A DNA stretch of 64,000 bases from Lateolabrax maculatus (GCA_031216445.1 CM062219.1:12332501-12396500), one strand, 5' to 3'; positions 1 through 14,595 are shown, counted from the first letter of the stretch. Notes: generated by a model not told the origin, from the letters alone. Numbers and translations: made by a program.

Positions 1-2614
1 GCAAAGCTTCCAAATGAAAATGTTCCAGGGTTTTCTTCCAATCCAGGCTCTGAAACCTCGTAAAATCAATTTAATATCAGTGTGAAGCCATCTGGTGTAA
101 CTACTGTATGATTAGAATGCAATGGTAATAGCATAAAATATGGTACTGTACCATGGTACATTTTGTCTATATATGGTATTCTACCATCATGGTAGTAACC
201 CCATGCCACTGTATACTGTATCTCATAATATTGTATTATAATGTAAAAACTAGCACTTTACCTCCATACAATACCATGTGCAGAGTAGTACAGCTACCCG
301 ATGTAAATGCAAAAATAATACATTACCATCATTATTATTCCTAAACTTACTGCTCTTACTGTTGATTCAAGCTAAGTATATGTTAATTGTGTGCGTGCAC
401 AGTTCTCATGTCTGATAACTGGTATGTGAATGGGTGTGTATTTTAGAGTAGAGTAACGTAAATCCCCTGGACTTAGATCCAAAGGAGTTATGTGTGATTG
501 ACACGTCTCTGTTTATAATACCCTCTCTCCCCCTTTCTATTTTTTTTCCAAGTCATTTTATCTCTCCGTCTATCTCACACCCTCTCACGAAAAAACATTT
601 GCATACATTTCTGCCCTCCCGGTTCCCTAATGACGGTTCAGGCTCTGGATTCTGGTTACTATGATGAAAATGAGCACAGGATATTTACATCTTTGGGGAT
701 AATCCACTTTTAATGTGTCCCAGGCCCTTAATCGGCTTCTTTTATTTATGAGTCTGGCATGTTGGGTTTAAAGGTGTTAATTACAGTTCAGTTTTAGAGA
801 GGCAGCTGTCTACTCCTCCTTAGAGAATATGCAGCACAGAGAGTTGTGTGTGTGCATGTGTCCGCATATATGTAGATGGATGGGTGGCCCAATGAAAGGT
901 TAAATGTACACACATGCAAATGTTCAACTGAAATCATTGTTTTTTTTTTGTTTTTTTGTTTTTTTGCATAGACTTCCCTCTTGGATATACTTTATTCATG
1001 CAGGAGTATGTGTGCACAAACTCATTCACACAAATACCATTGACATTTTCTTAATGCTTTTCATTATCCTGTCACTGATAAAAGAATTTCATTTCTGGTG
1101 GGGACATTGCTTATTACAGTTAAACATCTCCTTATAGATTTTTTGTCAGTTTTGTCTTTCAATAAAAAAAATTAAAAAAAGCATTAGGACCTGTTGTATT
1201 GTGCTTCGAAATCAAGCTTTAAATGTAACTAATGATTACAGTAGCGTCACTGCAGCAAATATAAAGCTAAGTTATTAAAATCTAAATGTATCCATCCATT
1301 CCCCTCTACTCTCAGACAGGAGAAAAAGCTGAGAGTAGAACAAAGAGGACACAAATTTGTTTGAGGGAAAAGGGAATAAATAAAGAATCTCCACACCGGA
1401 TTTGGGACTCCACAGTGGGTACAGGCTTCTCCTTAAGAATCACATTTTGTTACTTTGTAACAAATCATTTTGTTATTTGTTGCCATAGTTCACATGTCAC
1501 CGCAAATACTGTCTTTGACACTCTTTAATCAATATTTTTGTCTTAACCATTTTGCAACAATGAAGACCAGCAAAATGTTCTTATTTATGTATTATATATT
1601 ATGACATACAGTATGTTATTTGAATTTTCCCCAGCTTTTTATCCTTGTTAAGACAATGTAATCAATAGGTCTAAATGTAGTCTTCTTTGAGCTGCAATCA
1701 TTAAACAACCGCATTTCAATGTGTGTGCGTGTGTGTGTTGTGTTGTTGGGGGAGGAAAGGGACATTACCAAATCATTTGAGATTGTGTTTTTTAATTTGC
1801 ATAAACAGAAAAGAAACACTAGAAATAAACAGTGAGTGTATAAAGGTATACTTTGAAATCCTTTTTCAGATGATTTAATACAAAAATGTGTGTTTGCTGC
1901 CTGAGAGGCAAGTGATAGAGGGTTAGAAGAAAGAGGAAGGGAAAATGAAGACAGCTTGCCAGAATTTTATTTTTTTTATTATGTGCAAGTAGGGATGTGT
2001 TTGTGAGTGTTTGTGTGTGTCTCTGGGTTCAGACGTCTGCCTCTGATCTCCAGGCAGAGACTCTATTCACACCTGCTGCCGATTTTTTCCCAGACACTCA
2101 GAAATCTGTCACCTCCACATTTTTGGCTTTCCCTGTCTCTCTCCTGCTGTCAGGTTTTCAACAATCTTTTTTTTCCCCAACCTTCCCCTATCTGCTTTCT
2201 TTATTCAACTTTTATATTAATTTATTTCTCACCTCTACATTGGGTTTTAGGGCACAGATTCCTTTCCCACAGAGACATGCTTTTTCTCTTTTTATAACCC
2301 TCTTACGTTTTTTTGAACTTGCTCTCTCTTCTCACACAGTTCTCTTCTCATTATTCCTTCCTTTCTCAGTCTCACACTCACCTCTCTTGTGACTTCATCT
2401 CCTCTCCTTCTCCTTTTATTCCTACCTGTACAATTTCAGAATAATGGATCCTGTATGGTCTTGAAATCCTGAATGCAACAGAATGTAACAGAATGAAGTG
2501 CAATTACTTTAAAAGATATAAAATGACAAAACGTCTGAAATTTGTAAGTTTATTAATATCAATATAACTATACAGATATGTGACTTAAAGTGATCAAATA
2601 ACAAAGAGTGTACA
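1..2614. other. intergenic, no gene seen
   Basis: AT-rich sequence with short T-rich and GT-rich runs. No open frame here has exon-like boundaries or recognisable protein similarity. A pyrimidine-rich stretch near 2,040-2,420 leaves several frames open by composition only. Confidence 0.6.
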
Positions 2615-2930
2615 GCCATGGTAGAGGCTCTGTTCAGTGATGGTGTGAGCTAAATGCTGACATCAGCATGCTAAAATGGTCACACTGACCATATTTAGCA
2701 GGTATAATGTTTACAGTGTTTACCATCTTAGTTTAGCGTGTTTGCTAATTAGTACTAAACTTAAACTACAGTTGAGGTGAGGCTGATTGGAACGACATTA
2801 GTTTTGCAGGAATTTTGTCAAAAACTAAAATATTAAATAAATTAAACTTTTGACCAAATAATTGGTGCAAGGTGAAAGGTCAGGTTGATCACCAAAGGGT
2901 GGGTTGTCATCAGGGAAATTCACTGTTTCA
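2615..2930 (+). repeat. percomorph interspersed repeat (GCTAA-rich family)
   Basis: The text runs through GAGCTAAATGCTGACATCAG, then a 'TTTAGCAGGTATAATGTTTAC' type stretch, 'CATCTTAGTTTAGCGTGTT', 'GGCTGATTGGAACGACATTAG' and 'TTTTGCAGG'. It ends in a 'GATCACCAAAG' block. I recognise this order of blocks from a dispersed repeat that is very common in percomorph fish. This copy is diverged. The exact family name and the ends are uncertain. Confidence 0.7.
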
Positions 2931-4634
2931 GGCATTAACACCTGGCTTCACAACCACAACGTGCAACTATTGAGCATTTAAGTGGAAGGAACTGGAAGTC
3001 AGCTAGTATGCTCAGGACCTAAGAGAATGTTATTCACTTTCCTTAAGCTACAATTTGAAATGTATGCAGTAAGACGACTGAAGAAGTCAATGTTTTGTGA
3101 CGTCAAGTTTCACCTTGTGCACAATAAATTAGTGTAAAAACATCTCCAGATTTTTGAAAGATTAAAATGTCAACTGCCCTTGGTTGCACCTCTGAATTGT
3201 TGCTCAGATTTTCAGTGAAAATTTGCTTTGAATTAAAGTGAATGGAAATGGCTCAGGTGTCTTACTGTGACCTCCAGATGTAAATGGCCTTTCTACTGAC
3301 TCCTCTCTGACATCAGTGGCCCCTTTCCAGTCAGTGTAATGTTGTGGTACTGTATCTATCTCTACATGGTTTCAGAAAATAGAAACCCTCATCATAAACA
3401 TCTTCTTGTTTTACCTTCTGCCACTGGAGGAAGAGGGGTAAGTCTTTAAGACATTCTGATAAGGAAGGGCATAGACTGCATGGTGGTCAGTTTCAGGGTG
3501 CTCACCCATGTTTCCATTACACCCCTTTGGTGTAAGTTTGTGGAATACTCAACATGTTTCAAGGTAAATGTTATCCTAACAGAACAAATTGTAGTGAGGT
3601 TGAGGCATTACTGAGACGGAAATCTCAAAACCAAAACGAAACCATTACTCATTACCAATATCTGTCCTTCCAAATGCAGGTCAGATCAGGACGGATGCTT
3701 AGACTGCGGCATGACCACATCTCCCACAGCCGCTGTGCAGGGTTGCCATAAGGAAGAGCCTTCTGCCTGAAAACCTCCAGAATTACCTCAACCTGCCAGC
3801 CTGAAGATTCGATTAAATGGCTGATTAAAGAATATATTGTATTATAGCAGCATATTACAAAGTATATCCTATACAAATAAGATGTGAAAGATGGAATCTG
3901 AGTATTGTACAAGTAAGACCCCTGACACACAGCTGTGAGCTTCTTCCTGTGTGGTCTCCAGGTTTGTTCTCCTGGTGCAGCCTCCTACATTAACACCAAG
4001 CTATAATGTAAATTTAGACAATGAGTTATTATTTCATAGCAGGCTATTATCCACACACACACACACTCACACACATAGAAGTTGAATGCTGTGGTACTGA
4101 GGTGCTGACAGTTATTGCTCAGACTAAGAAAAGAACATCTGAGCAATGGGTCAAGATGTTTTGGAATTTCTGTCATGCTAACCGCCGTTGTTTGTAGAGT
4201 ACATGTGTCAGTGCTCACATACTTGCAGGGGGACAAGTGCTCGAGAAAAAACAAAAGACACTAAGCAAGCTTACATAAATAGTTCAGGAAAGTGGGGGCT
4301 CTATTACTGTATGTGGGATCATTTCGGCACTTTATTAAGCACAGTTATTATCAAGACATCAAATCACACATCAGCAACAAAGGGCCACTTCAGCTCTTTC
4401 TTATTTTCTGCTTGAGAAATTACACTTTTTAGCCAATGGGTTGCGTACTATGGGTCTTGAGATTTCCTTTTGTAGAAAACAAGGATGTTGATAATTAATT
4501 AATGGGATAAATTATGACAAAGGGCCACATATTAACGGTAACAATGCAGTGAAGTATTTATAGAGTTTTCGGCAAAGCAATAAGAACCCAACCACCTGTT
4601 CCTCTTACTATTTACTGAGATGGACCACCATGTA

Positions 4635-4636
<2 letters not shown>

Positions 4637-4705
<69 letters not shown>
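4637..4705. repeat. compound microsatellite (TG)n(GA)n
   Basis: An uninterrupted TG tract of about 46 bp passes directly into a GA tract of about 24 bp. Confidence 0.95.
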
Positions 4706-4904
4706 AAACAGAGGAGAGCATAATATCCAAACTATATCTACTATCAAACACAATGGTGATTAGCTGTTAAAACCATGAGCATATTAGTTTAATAAGCAAA
4801 ACAAAGCGTTAACATTATTTAATACTTGACAACTATGTCGGAACTGCAACAAAGAGAACAATAATAATAATGCAAATACAGGATTTCATCCAGGAAATTG
4901 TTTA

Positions 4905-4960
4905 GCTGAGGTGGTAAGCCAACCAGATCCTGATGCATCTTGTCTCATGATAAATCAGTG
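4905..4960 (+). repeat. short dispersed repeat, copy 1
   Basis: The stretch 'TAGCTGAGGTGGTAAGCCAA' followed by 'CCAGATCCTGATGCATCTTG' closely resembles 32,150-32,205 in the same orientation. Two diverged copies 27 kb apart indicate an interspersed element whose full extent I cannot define. Confidence 0.5.
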
Positions 4961-5769
4961 ACAGTCACAGCTTCCCTGTGTGAAACATGTTACCTCCACT
5001 ATAAAACACTGCTAGGAACGCTGGAATAAAAATAGAAGCATCACAAGTAAGTATCGTTAAAAATGGAAGGGATGTTACAGTGCTTTAATTGTTTTTTGTA
5101 ACTCCTGCTGAGAGCCGCAACTAAATCCATGCTCATTATACGTAGGTAATCAATGGTCATGTTTATTGATCTCCAGCCCCAAGGAATGTGAGGTCACAGG
5201 CCATATAATTGACTAAAATCAATGCACTCACACTAATTGGGTTGAGAGGCAATGTAAGAGTGAGCTTTCCTCAGAAACAGTGGTCACCCATCTGCAGATA
5301 AATTGAAAAAGTGAGCCGAAAGGAGCAGAGACGGCATTTACCTGTGACCTTCACCTGAACTTGTCCTGACCCCTGAGGAAGTGAGGTTAATTCAGCAGAT
5401 TTACACTGGACAGGACACAGTGAAGTAAATCCATGAGATATGGTATGTAGTGTTAGTATGGAATCAATACTGAGCGCTGGGCAAAAGCCTTAGGCTTTAG
5501 TCTGTGGGCTATTTCCATTGTGCATTTAGTACTTGTTAAGATCAGTCAATCGAAAAATCAGTTAAACTTCATAAATACAATGCAGCAGTTATTTTGGAAC
5601 ATTGAAATACACAGTGCTGCAAGAACAAAATCTGACATTTATACACATAAAAAATGTATGAAAAGAGGTCAGTGTACTTTTTCAAACGAATAACAATAAT
5701 GCACTTAATGGAACTGAGCAATCGTTAACAAATTTTGTTTCACCTGTGAATTTGTCACCGTTTATCACT

Positions 5770-5850
5770 TAATGGAATGGCCCCAGATCATATTTCTGAG
5801 TTATTGTCTCCCCACCAACCTGTACACCGCCTGTCGTTAGAGACTAAAGC
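5770..5850 (+). mobile_element. possible LINE reverse-transcriptase fragment
   Basis: Read on the + strand, the sequence gives a short frame of the type M-A-P-D-H-I-S-E-L-L-S-P-H-Q-P before a stop. That resembles the 'APDYI-x-LL-x-PY-x-P' stretch near the C-terminal end of many fish LINE ORF2 proteins. It is short and degraded, so chance similarity is possible. Confidence 0.35.
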
Positions 5851-6276
5851 GGACTGACCTTTTGTTGTCAGAGAATCTCGGTACAGGAATAACTGCTGGA
5901 GTAATGACTTCTGAAAGGCATTTTTACTGAAAGATGTCATGAAAAAAAAAATGTATGTATTATTATTACTATCATTTGTTATTCTGTGAATTTAACTTCA
6001 ATGTATTGTGTAAAAAAAAATACAGACTGTCCTTTTACAAGAACATTCCTGTTAGTTTATAAGAAAATTACATAAATCCAAGACAGAAAGTGTAGGCTGC
6101 GGTCCATTGCGTTGGTTAAGACATGCTTTAAAAAAAATTTCCTAATAAAACTGTCAAGGCTTCTGTGAGTGTTTGTGTGTAACAGTGAGTGTGTGTTTCA
6201 GTGAGGGACCACCGCCTCCTGCAGCATCACCCTCCTTTTCAGTCAGCCAATTCAGTTAACAAATGCCACTGGGCTC

Positions 6277-6302
6277 CACACACACACACACACACACACA
6301 CA
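6277..6302. repeat. (CA)n microsatellite
   Basis: About 26 bp of CA dinucleotides. Confidence 0.95.
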
Positions 6303-6615
6303 TACAAAAGGATTGCAAAACTTTGTAATTTATTACATTTTCTGAATGTAGCCACAGACTTCAATGTCACTCCACATTTTTCCCGTGGTCATGTTTGTCC
6401 CTCCAGTTTAGGAACCACAGGTCCATACGAAAAACAAAAAACTAAGTATACTGAAAAACTCTTAACAGCAACATGAATGTTGTTTGTCACTCAGTTTATA
6501 TAAGTATAATATTATGTTTGGTTATTCGTGGCATCGCGAAGTGGAGCACTGATGTAGTGTGAAGCGAGAAACTAACAAGACAGTGCTTGCTCATTATCCT
6601 CAGATACATCCATCC

Positions 6616-6735
6616 TTGCGCTGCGCTCCTCTCCCCAACGCTCTCTAGATATATATGCAAAAAAAAAACAAAAAACATATGTATATAAAGTATGTCTATA
6701 TGAGAAAGCATTGGGGAGAGGAGCGTAGCGCATCG
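6616..6735. repeat. imperfect inverted repeat (hairpin)
   Basis: The left arm contains TGCGCTGCGCTCCTCTCCCC (from about 6,617). The right arm contains GGGGAGAGGAGCGTAGCGCA (to about 6,732), which is its reverse complement apart from one G/A difference. Weaker pairing continues inward through ACGCTCTCT / AGAAAGCAT. The loop is an A-rich and TATA-rich stretch of about 40-50 bp. It could be a fold-back MITE remnant or a transcribed hairpin. Confidence 0.7.
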
Positions 6736-8142
6736 TTGTATATGTACATCCTTACGATATATAAGAAGAAAGCCCAAAAAATTCTAGCAAAGAGTAATTG
6801 AAACAAACTGCTATTTCCATGTCTAGAGCAACATTTTGATGTCATGCACATGACTCAGTTTTTTCCCATTTGTTGTATTGTGTGAGGCCAGCCAATCAAT
6901 CACTGAGTTCTTGCAGGGATTTGTCTTCTAAGACTGCTGTGTCACAGTGCAATAAACAATAATTGATATAAAGGAGGAGGTTAGGAGGAATAGGGAGCTA
7001 AATTACTCAGTAGGAGAGACTGCAGGGTGTTTAGTTTGTGAGATAACACATGCTCAAGAGAGTGAGAATGAGTTTGTAAGATTGCAAAAATGTGAGAAAC
7101 GAGATACACAAAGTCATAAGTGTAAGTGAGAATAATGATATAGAATAATACCCCCCACCTGTCTTTACACTGTGGCAAAGCTGTGTGAAATACAATCATG
7201 GTTTCCTATAGACACATAACATGGAAAACCAATCAAAGCATTAAGTAAGTAAAAGGTAAGGTTAAGTGAGAGCATTAGCTGGGTACACTGGGTTTGATGA
7301 ATATTTTAGGGAAGTTCTCTACGACGTGATGATGATTGTTGAACAACCAATCTTGATTTGTAACTCAAATCAATAATATAAAGTCAAAACAATTTCAATT
7401 AAAATGGAAATAGACTATTTTTTTTACTTATATTGGATGTCTTCAGCATAGCACTGAGATTGGGGTTTTGTGCAAACAATAATACCACTTGGAAACGCTA
7501 TGTTGAAAAGTTGTCTATTTCCACGTTAACTTGTTTAAAATGTTGTGTTTTTACCAGCCTGGTTTAAGACATCTGAACCGCTGCCCACATCTCCCACATT
7601 ATATACATTTACATACAGTAAGCTTGTGTTTTAATGCATCAAACCTAGATTTTCCTCAAGAAATTTAAAGTCCTGCAACATGCTAACCCATTCCAATGAT
7701 CCAGTGATTGTGTACTGTAACTGAATTTGAAAAGAAAAATTACATCTAGGAAATAAAAAACAGCATGCATGTGGAAATGAGATCTTGTGTTGTGGGAGCA
7801 ACATGGCCTCAGGTTAACAAAGGGAAAGCAGGATGGTGGGGAAGGGGGGAGGATGAATGGGGAAGGGGAAGACAAGGTGAAGTGAAGGATCAACAGACTC
7901 TTCTAAGAGACCAAAACCTGAGGCCCAACTACCTCTGCCTCTCTCCTGTGAGCTGGTAGCAGAGTGCAGGATGATGGCAGGATTCATCTTACAGGAGTCC
8001 AGATGTATCAATGATAAAGGTGTTTGTTTGTTTGCGTGTTTGGACATGTATTACTCATGTTGCGGGGACATCTGGTTAGACAGTCACGTTGTGGGGACTC
8101 ACTTTACTTTTGGACAGAACACAAGTCTCCATAACGTAAATC

Positions 8143-8146
<4 letters not shown>

Positions 8147-8174
<28 letters not shown>
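8147..8174. repeat. (TG)n microsatellite
   Basis: About 28 bp of TG dinucleotides. Confidence 0.95.
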
Positions 8175-8177
<3 letters not shown>

Positions 8178-11100
8178 TAGAAAGATATTGAAACATGAAG
8201 CAAACATTTGCCACACACACTCAAGAATCAACTGAAAATTATAGATTAAGACTTTTAAAGTCATGTTGTCGCTATGATAATTAAGTCTTGATAAGGCATT
8301 TTTATCAAACAGTCACAGCAATGGCTCATCTGATAATGTGACTGAGTACAAAGCTTAATACTATTTTGTTCAGTCAGTAGGTAAAGATTAATTAAAAATA
8401 GTTAGTTCCACGTTTAAAAAAATGTAAATCAGTTAAATCGTATTTTGTCATTTAGTATCTAGCCAGATGTTGGCTGCTTGCGAACACGTGACAATCATGT
8501 TATCTGATTACTATACATCACTATGATTCATGATGCAAAGTCATTGAGTGTTGTAAATAAAGAACAAAAAGAGCAAAGCCCAAAAACCTTCATTTTGATA
8601 AGGGTTGTATTTATTAATGCTGCAGTTAATTTGCAAATGAATTCACTTTTTTCAGACAGATATCTTATGAATAGTGAGATCAAGTAATGCATCAGGTCAT
8701 TTGTCAGGAGTGCACACAGGCAGCTGGGGCATCATTAGAGCAAGCAACCCGCGACCAATGTTGCAGATGCTCTCTGTTCTTGTCAGGGTGAATCTGGCAT
8801 GAGAGCTGGAGTGGGAAAGGCTCAAGAAAAGACTTTCCTCCAGCAAATCAGGATGAGACAAGGGCAGCAGCATGTACAGAGGTTATGTATTTATAAATCT
8901 CACTTTTTCTCTGTCTCTCTGTGTGTTTATGTCTATCACCCCCTGCTTTCAGTGTGAGTGCTGAAGAGCCTATTCCAAACCATTGTTTCACCAAGATATG
9001 TCTGTGCCCTGAAAGGACACTTCCACGCTTCATGTTTGCCCGTCAGGTCACACCAGAGGAGCACTTGAGAGGCCCTAGGTGTGCCTCTGGTCAGCCCGAG
9101 TGCCCCTCTGTTAGCTCTGTTGTGACCTTTGGAAAAGATGAGCCCTAAAGCTAAATGTAACCCTAACCCTTCCTCTTTTGCCCCCTGCCACTCAGGGAGT
9201 CTTTGCACAACACTGGTGTAGTAAAGTATGAAGGTAGCATAAACTGGACATTATGGTAATGATTTTTATTCCTGTGTTGGCTTTTCGTTCTACTCACCAC
9301 TCCTGTCCAAGTTCTTCAAAATAATTCAATATATTTAAACCAAATTAAGCACTTCAATACATACTCGAGTAAATGTGTAAGCTCAAAAATACTGAGCCTA
9401 CAGATCCAGCCACCTAGAATTGCTGGCTGGTCCCTGACAGGCCCTTGGCAAACCCCTGCAGTATCCCAGCCAGGACCCGGGTTAATACACAGAAAATTTA
9501 AAATTTAATGTCGAACATTTGCCAAATAACAAGAAGTCACAAATAATTAAGGATTTGTTGTAGACAGTGTTTCACAAAATTTATAATATGATACGTTTCT
9601 ATGAACAACAAAGGGCCTCTCGACTGTCCAGCCAACCAGCTTGGAGCAACAGTTCTGAGTGGCTGCCACTGTATGCTTGTACACATTTTTTGAACTTCTC
9701 ATCACTGAACAGCCAATGCAACACATTTGTGCTCAATGGCGTGAGCGTTCTGAATGTGTGACTTTGCATAATCAAACGTGTCATATATGTATTTCGTTGA
9801 TCCTCCATATTACAGGGGCATCAGACACTGTCACGTACAGCTACCATCAGCAAATCCTGTTCACTGGCACACAGGTCACCCTCTTTTTTTCTGTCAGTCA
9901 CAAATGGGGTTCAATGTCAACGGCTTGACTGCAGTGAAAAAAAGGATAAGAGAGACTAATTTGTTGGTGACACAGCGCATGATTACAGTTATAGTCGTAA
10001 TAGTAATTTTAGTAATTCATAAAATTCTTTATCTCATTTATGAATATCCAGTCCGTATGAATGCACAGACACACACATTGATTTGGTAAACTCTTTGGAT
10101 CTCTGGGCTCGCGTCTTATCTCACTACAAGTGTCTGCATTTTCATCCCTTGGCAGAGTTTACATTTATTGAGGTGCACCTTTCAAAATAACAGCTTCTAA
10201 TGGACGCCAGCCTTGTGGACAGCTGCTTAGCAGCTGCTTATTCACAGCATTTACCCCCCTGACACTATAGTCCTTTTAAACATTTGTTGGAGCATTACAT
10301 CGTGAAGAGTAAAAGAGAAAGGGCATGCCACTGAGGAGAGGCTAATGTTGTTGCTGACGTTATTTCCGTGGTGGGATGAGCTTTACTAGAGAGATTCATC
10401 AGCTTGATGGTACATCCCTGAAGGCTTTAAAACTGGAGGACTTGAATTTAGCTCCACCCTGACGGTAAAAAAACTCCTTAAATTATACATGTTAGTAGAA
10501 AAACATTTAGTTAACTTAGAAATCTTGGTAGCGTTTTAGATTACATCCCACAACATACCGTGGGATGTATTACATAATTTGAATGTATACTGTATTTATT
10601 ATGGGGTATCAATAAAATACTTAGTACCTATACCAGCTCCACTGGAAACCCTTCCATTGTCATTTTCTGAATTACCCATGTTCCGAAGTGTTGTCAGATT
10701 GATGAAAATGTTTTCTATATTTGCAGCACGTTTCTGTATTGTGTTGCGTTGTCTGTATTTGCATTTCTGAAAATGCAGAAATGTGAAAAAAAATGGCTAA
10801 AGACTCTTAATGCTCAAATGCATTTCACTGCACTGCCGAAAAACCCTGGAAGCTGAAAGGAATGAAGGAACAAAGTAAGGAAGGAGGGAAGGAAGTAAAG
10901 AATGACAGGAAGTAAATAAATAAATTAAGTAAGTAGGATGTAAAGAAATAAGCTTTTTCTCCCCAGCTAGCTATCTGCAAAGTACATACAAGAAAATGAT
11001 GTGAGGGCTGTTATGAGAAATGCCAGATTATGATGCAGGACCTCCTGCTTTACTGGGATGCAAGTAAATTCACGTACAATAAAGGAGCCTGGAAATTCCA

Positions 11101-14100
11101 AACTCTCTGGGTTGATATTGTCTGACTCAGACATTGTCCAGGCCCCTGTGCCTCTGAGCCTCTGTGAGGAAACAGAGTAGCCAAAGAGCCCTGTCAGCTT
11201 CTTTCCCTCACATGACCTGCTATGATTTCCATAACTCTGAAGGTCATTTAAGACTCACAAAGAACTGCAACACTTTTACCTTTTTAAAGTGCCTTATAGT
11301 GAACTCATAAACCACCAAAATCTTATTAATAGACGCTTTCTTTTTAGAATATCCAGATACATTTGTTGGAAGCCACCGAAATGTAGCATTCATACTTTTG
11401 AGTGGTAGTTAGTAATTGTTACTGTAAATAATATATAAGATGGATGCAGAGGAGAAATGTACTTGGTTAAATTGTACCCAAATAATCTGAACCCAATTAC
11501 ACCATGGTCACTTACCTAGTTTGATAAATTCCTTGAACTTTCTCTGAGTGGAATAATTTCCTGTTTGAGAAAAACATCATAGTGCCATTTCCTTAGCGCT
11601 GGACACTCACATTTTCCCTTCCCTCTGCTCTCTAATAAAGAAGGGGTTTTTATGTGGTCTTAACTAAAACTCTTTCAGGCTTTGAAGAGTCTATATACTT
11701 TCTTTCATGTGTTTGCAGTGGTTGCATCAATACTGAGGAGGAAGATGATGAGACTGGAGCATTTCCTTGTGAGTCACCTTCTGATTGTCAGAAGTCACGA
11801 AACAGCAACACAGGCACAAGGCACAACAACACACCTACCCCTATGGTATCTCAGCCATGGAGAAGGTTACGCTCTTACTTACAGAGCGAGGTAGCTGCAT
11901 GGCCTAGATACCTTTTTGGGTAATTGAGAATAGTTTTCTTCTCCTCTGGGTGAACCAACCTTATGTAGACTGACAACAGAACTTTAAAAAATATGGCACT
12001 CAATAACATGTAAAATGTTGTGTAAAGTAACAGACGACACACTCAGCGCTTTAAACATTGCCACTTACATTTCTACACCATTTCCCATAAGCCCTAGCTA
12101 GTTCAGACATGTCTGTAATAACAGCTGGACAGAAAGGATTGAAAGATGTGGACATTTTAGATGGTAGAAATTACAGCCAAAAAGTAAAAATCAGGAGAGA
12201 GCTATGTTTTTTGCATACTCACAGATTTATTGTTATTTAAATTGTATTTATTGAGGGTTCAGAGAAAGAGGATTCATTTGGTTTGTTTTCTATGAACACC
12301 ACTTGAGCTGTCTGCACATTCACACATGAATAGACATTGGAATACTCTTAATGAGGAACTGGCTGCTCAGTTCACCCCACAAATCAAATAAGTATGCAAA
12401 TATGGACCGCAGAATACTTAACAATCTAATGGAAAGGATCACTGTGTGTCTTAGAGACATTTTTATCCCTCTGTGTTTGTGTGCTTCAGTGCACATGTGT
12501 GTGTTTCTGTGAAGTTGTGTGTACAACTTCCAAATCTTACAATCACTTATGATGAAAATATAACATTTTGATGACTTTCCTGTAGCAGGACAATACATAA
12601 GATCAAGACATCTAGACAATAAGGAGAGATAGATAAGAATGCATTACATACTGTGTGCAGGAATTACAAACAAGAGCTTTATAAGGAGGAGAGAATGATT
12701 GATGGAGTAGATCAATGCTCTTTTATACGCAACTTCACCTTTCAATGCAAATGTACAATTAGAGTGATGCATCATATAATTACAGCAACCTGATTAAAAT
12801 CCAGCTGAGAGAAAAATAATTGAATTCACCATACAGTTGTTGCAAATGTATTTGAATACCAAGGAAAACAAACACAGAACATTATATTTATATTTTCATA
12901 TTTCAGCTTTGTTTTTCACAGGATAATGATGTTGTGACGTTTCAGCAAATAGGGATTCTGTCTATCTGTCAATATGCTTGCTGCCGATCTGAACTCCTTC
13001 CTCTTATTAGATTTCAGCCATAAATAATTGATGACTTTGCACCTCCCCCATCTCCCTCAATCTCTCTCTCTCTGTCTCACCCTCTCAGTCAGCTGTGGAG
13101 GACACTCAAGGTTGAACAATGTGATTTTGTATGTGTGTGTGTGTGTCTGTAAACCATGAAACAGAGAGCAGAGATCAAAGGACAGGGAGAAATGGAAAAG
13201 AGAAAAGAGAAATGGAAAGAGAGAGGAAGAGAGAGTTTTATATAAAAAAAAAACGTACAGTACAACGCAACAAAGTGAAGCACATTAACAAAATAACAAT
13301 ACAATGGTGTAGCTTTTGATTAGAGTAGATGAAACATTTATGACCTGCTTGCAGAAATTGGGTCACAGTGCAGGGTAATACAGGCAGACATTATTAGACA
13401 AATGCAGAATGTTAGAGACATAATAATAAATCATTTCAAAAATCTTTATAAAGATGATGAAAGGACTGGCTCAAAAGCATTTACTATATGTTGGCTTTTA
13501 CAGTAACAGGCTTGCTGTAATGTTTACATTTCTTCATAGTCAGCGAGAGTCTTCACATGGACCGGATTCACACAACAGACATGCATGTGTGAGGGTTATC
13601 TGCTCACATCATCCAATAGGCAGAGGAACATTAATACAGAATTATGCAAATACCCCATTGTTAGATTCTGAAATATTTCATGAATTTCAAAACAGAGTGA
13701 ACACTTAATTGATCATTTCCAGTGATGCATCTGACAAGTTGAACTGTTGCCAGGATTACTGTGTAAGTGACAAAATAAAAACAGTTAGATGGATTTCATT
13801 TAAATGACAATAACATGTACAAAGTACAAAATACAGGATAACACTCTATAGTGTAAGTAAGCTGATTAAAGCCGCTTATTGCTGTGAACGAGGAAAGTGA
13901 TTGCAGGAATAGGGTAAACTTCACAATTGTACTTTGTACATGCTGCTCAAAACAACAACAGTTTAAAGTTGAGACAAACTTCATTCTTGACCCCATACGG
14001 CAGCTGGTAAAACAATCTCACCACAGGGTCCATTAGTAACTGATTGCGAGCTTTCACGTGTCTGACATGTGTCTCGGCAGATGGAGTTACCCTGTTGATG

Positions 14101-14533
14101 TGGAATTGTAGATCTTAAAATTTCCATTTTCTGGGACCATATTTTTTATATTGTTTTATTAAACTTCATGCATGTTCCCATTAGGGATTTAATGCTGGAG
14201 CTGAGTCTCATTCCAAACAGGCATCATATCAGGACAAATACAAATTACATTTTAATGACGGAAAAATATTGCTTGAATAAACAATAGCAAGGGAAAATTA
14301 AACAATTATGGATAGATGGATAGATAGATCGATACCACAAAAATCACTTTCTCTGTATAGTGATGTATGTAAACAATAACCCAGTGGAGTGAGATAAATT
14401 AAGAAGGAATATCATCAAGCTGTGTTTTAATTTGGCAGGCATTACACTCACAATGATCCCTGACACCATCTGCTATCTTCATCTCCCGGTTTTCTATTTC
14501 CTCCTCTAGTCCTCTCTCTCTTTGTGTTTTTCA

Positions 14534-14534
<1 letters not shown>

Positions 14535-14591
<57 letters not shown>
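14535..14591. repeat. (AC)n microsatellite
   Basis: About 57 bp of uninterrupted AC dinucleotides, followed by an imperfect CAAACA tail. Confidence 0.95.

Positions 14592-14595
<4 letters not shown>

Noticed and set aside
1997..2392. 131-codon + strand frame
   Set aside because: Phe/Leu/Ser-rich because of pyrimidine-rich sequence; no similarity recognised.
9155..9172. Interstitial telomere repeat (TAACCCTAACCC)
   Set aside because: Fewer than two and a half units; expected by chance at this scale.
8921..9208. Overlapping + and - open frames
   Set aside because: No homology recognised, opposing frames of similar length, no exon boundaries.
11700..11775. Exon-like stretch (GTTTGCAG acceptor, acidic frame G-C-I-N-T-E-E-E-D-D, GTGAGT donor)
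   Set aside because: Short, no recognisable protein and no neighbouring exons; splice-like motifs of this quality occur by chance.
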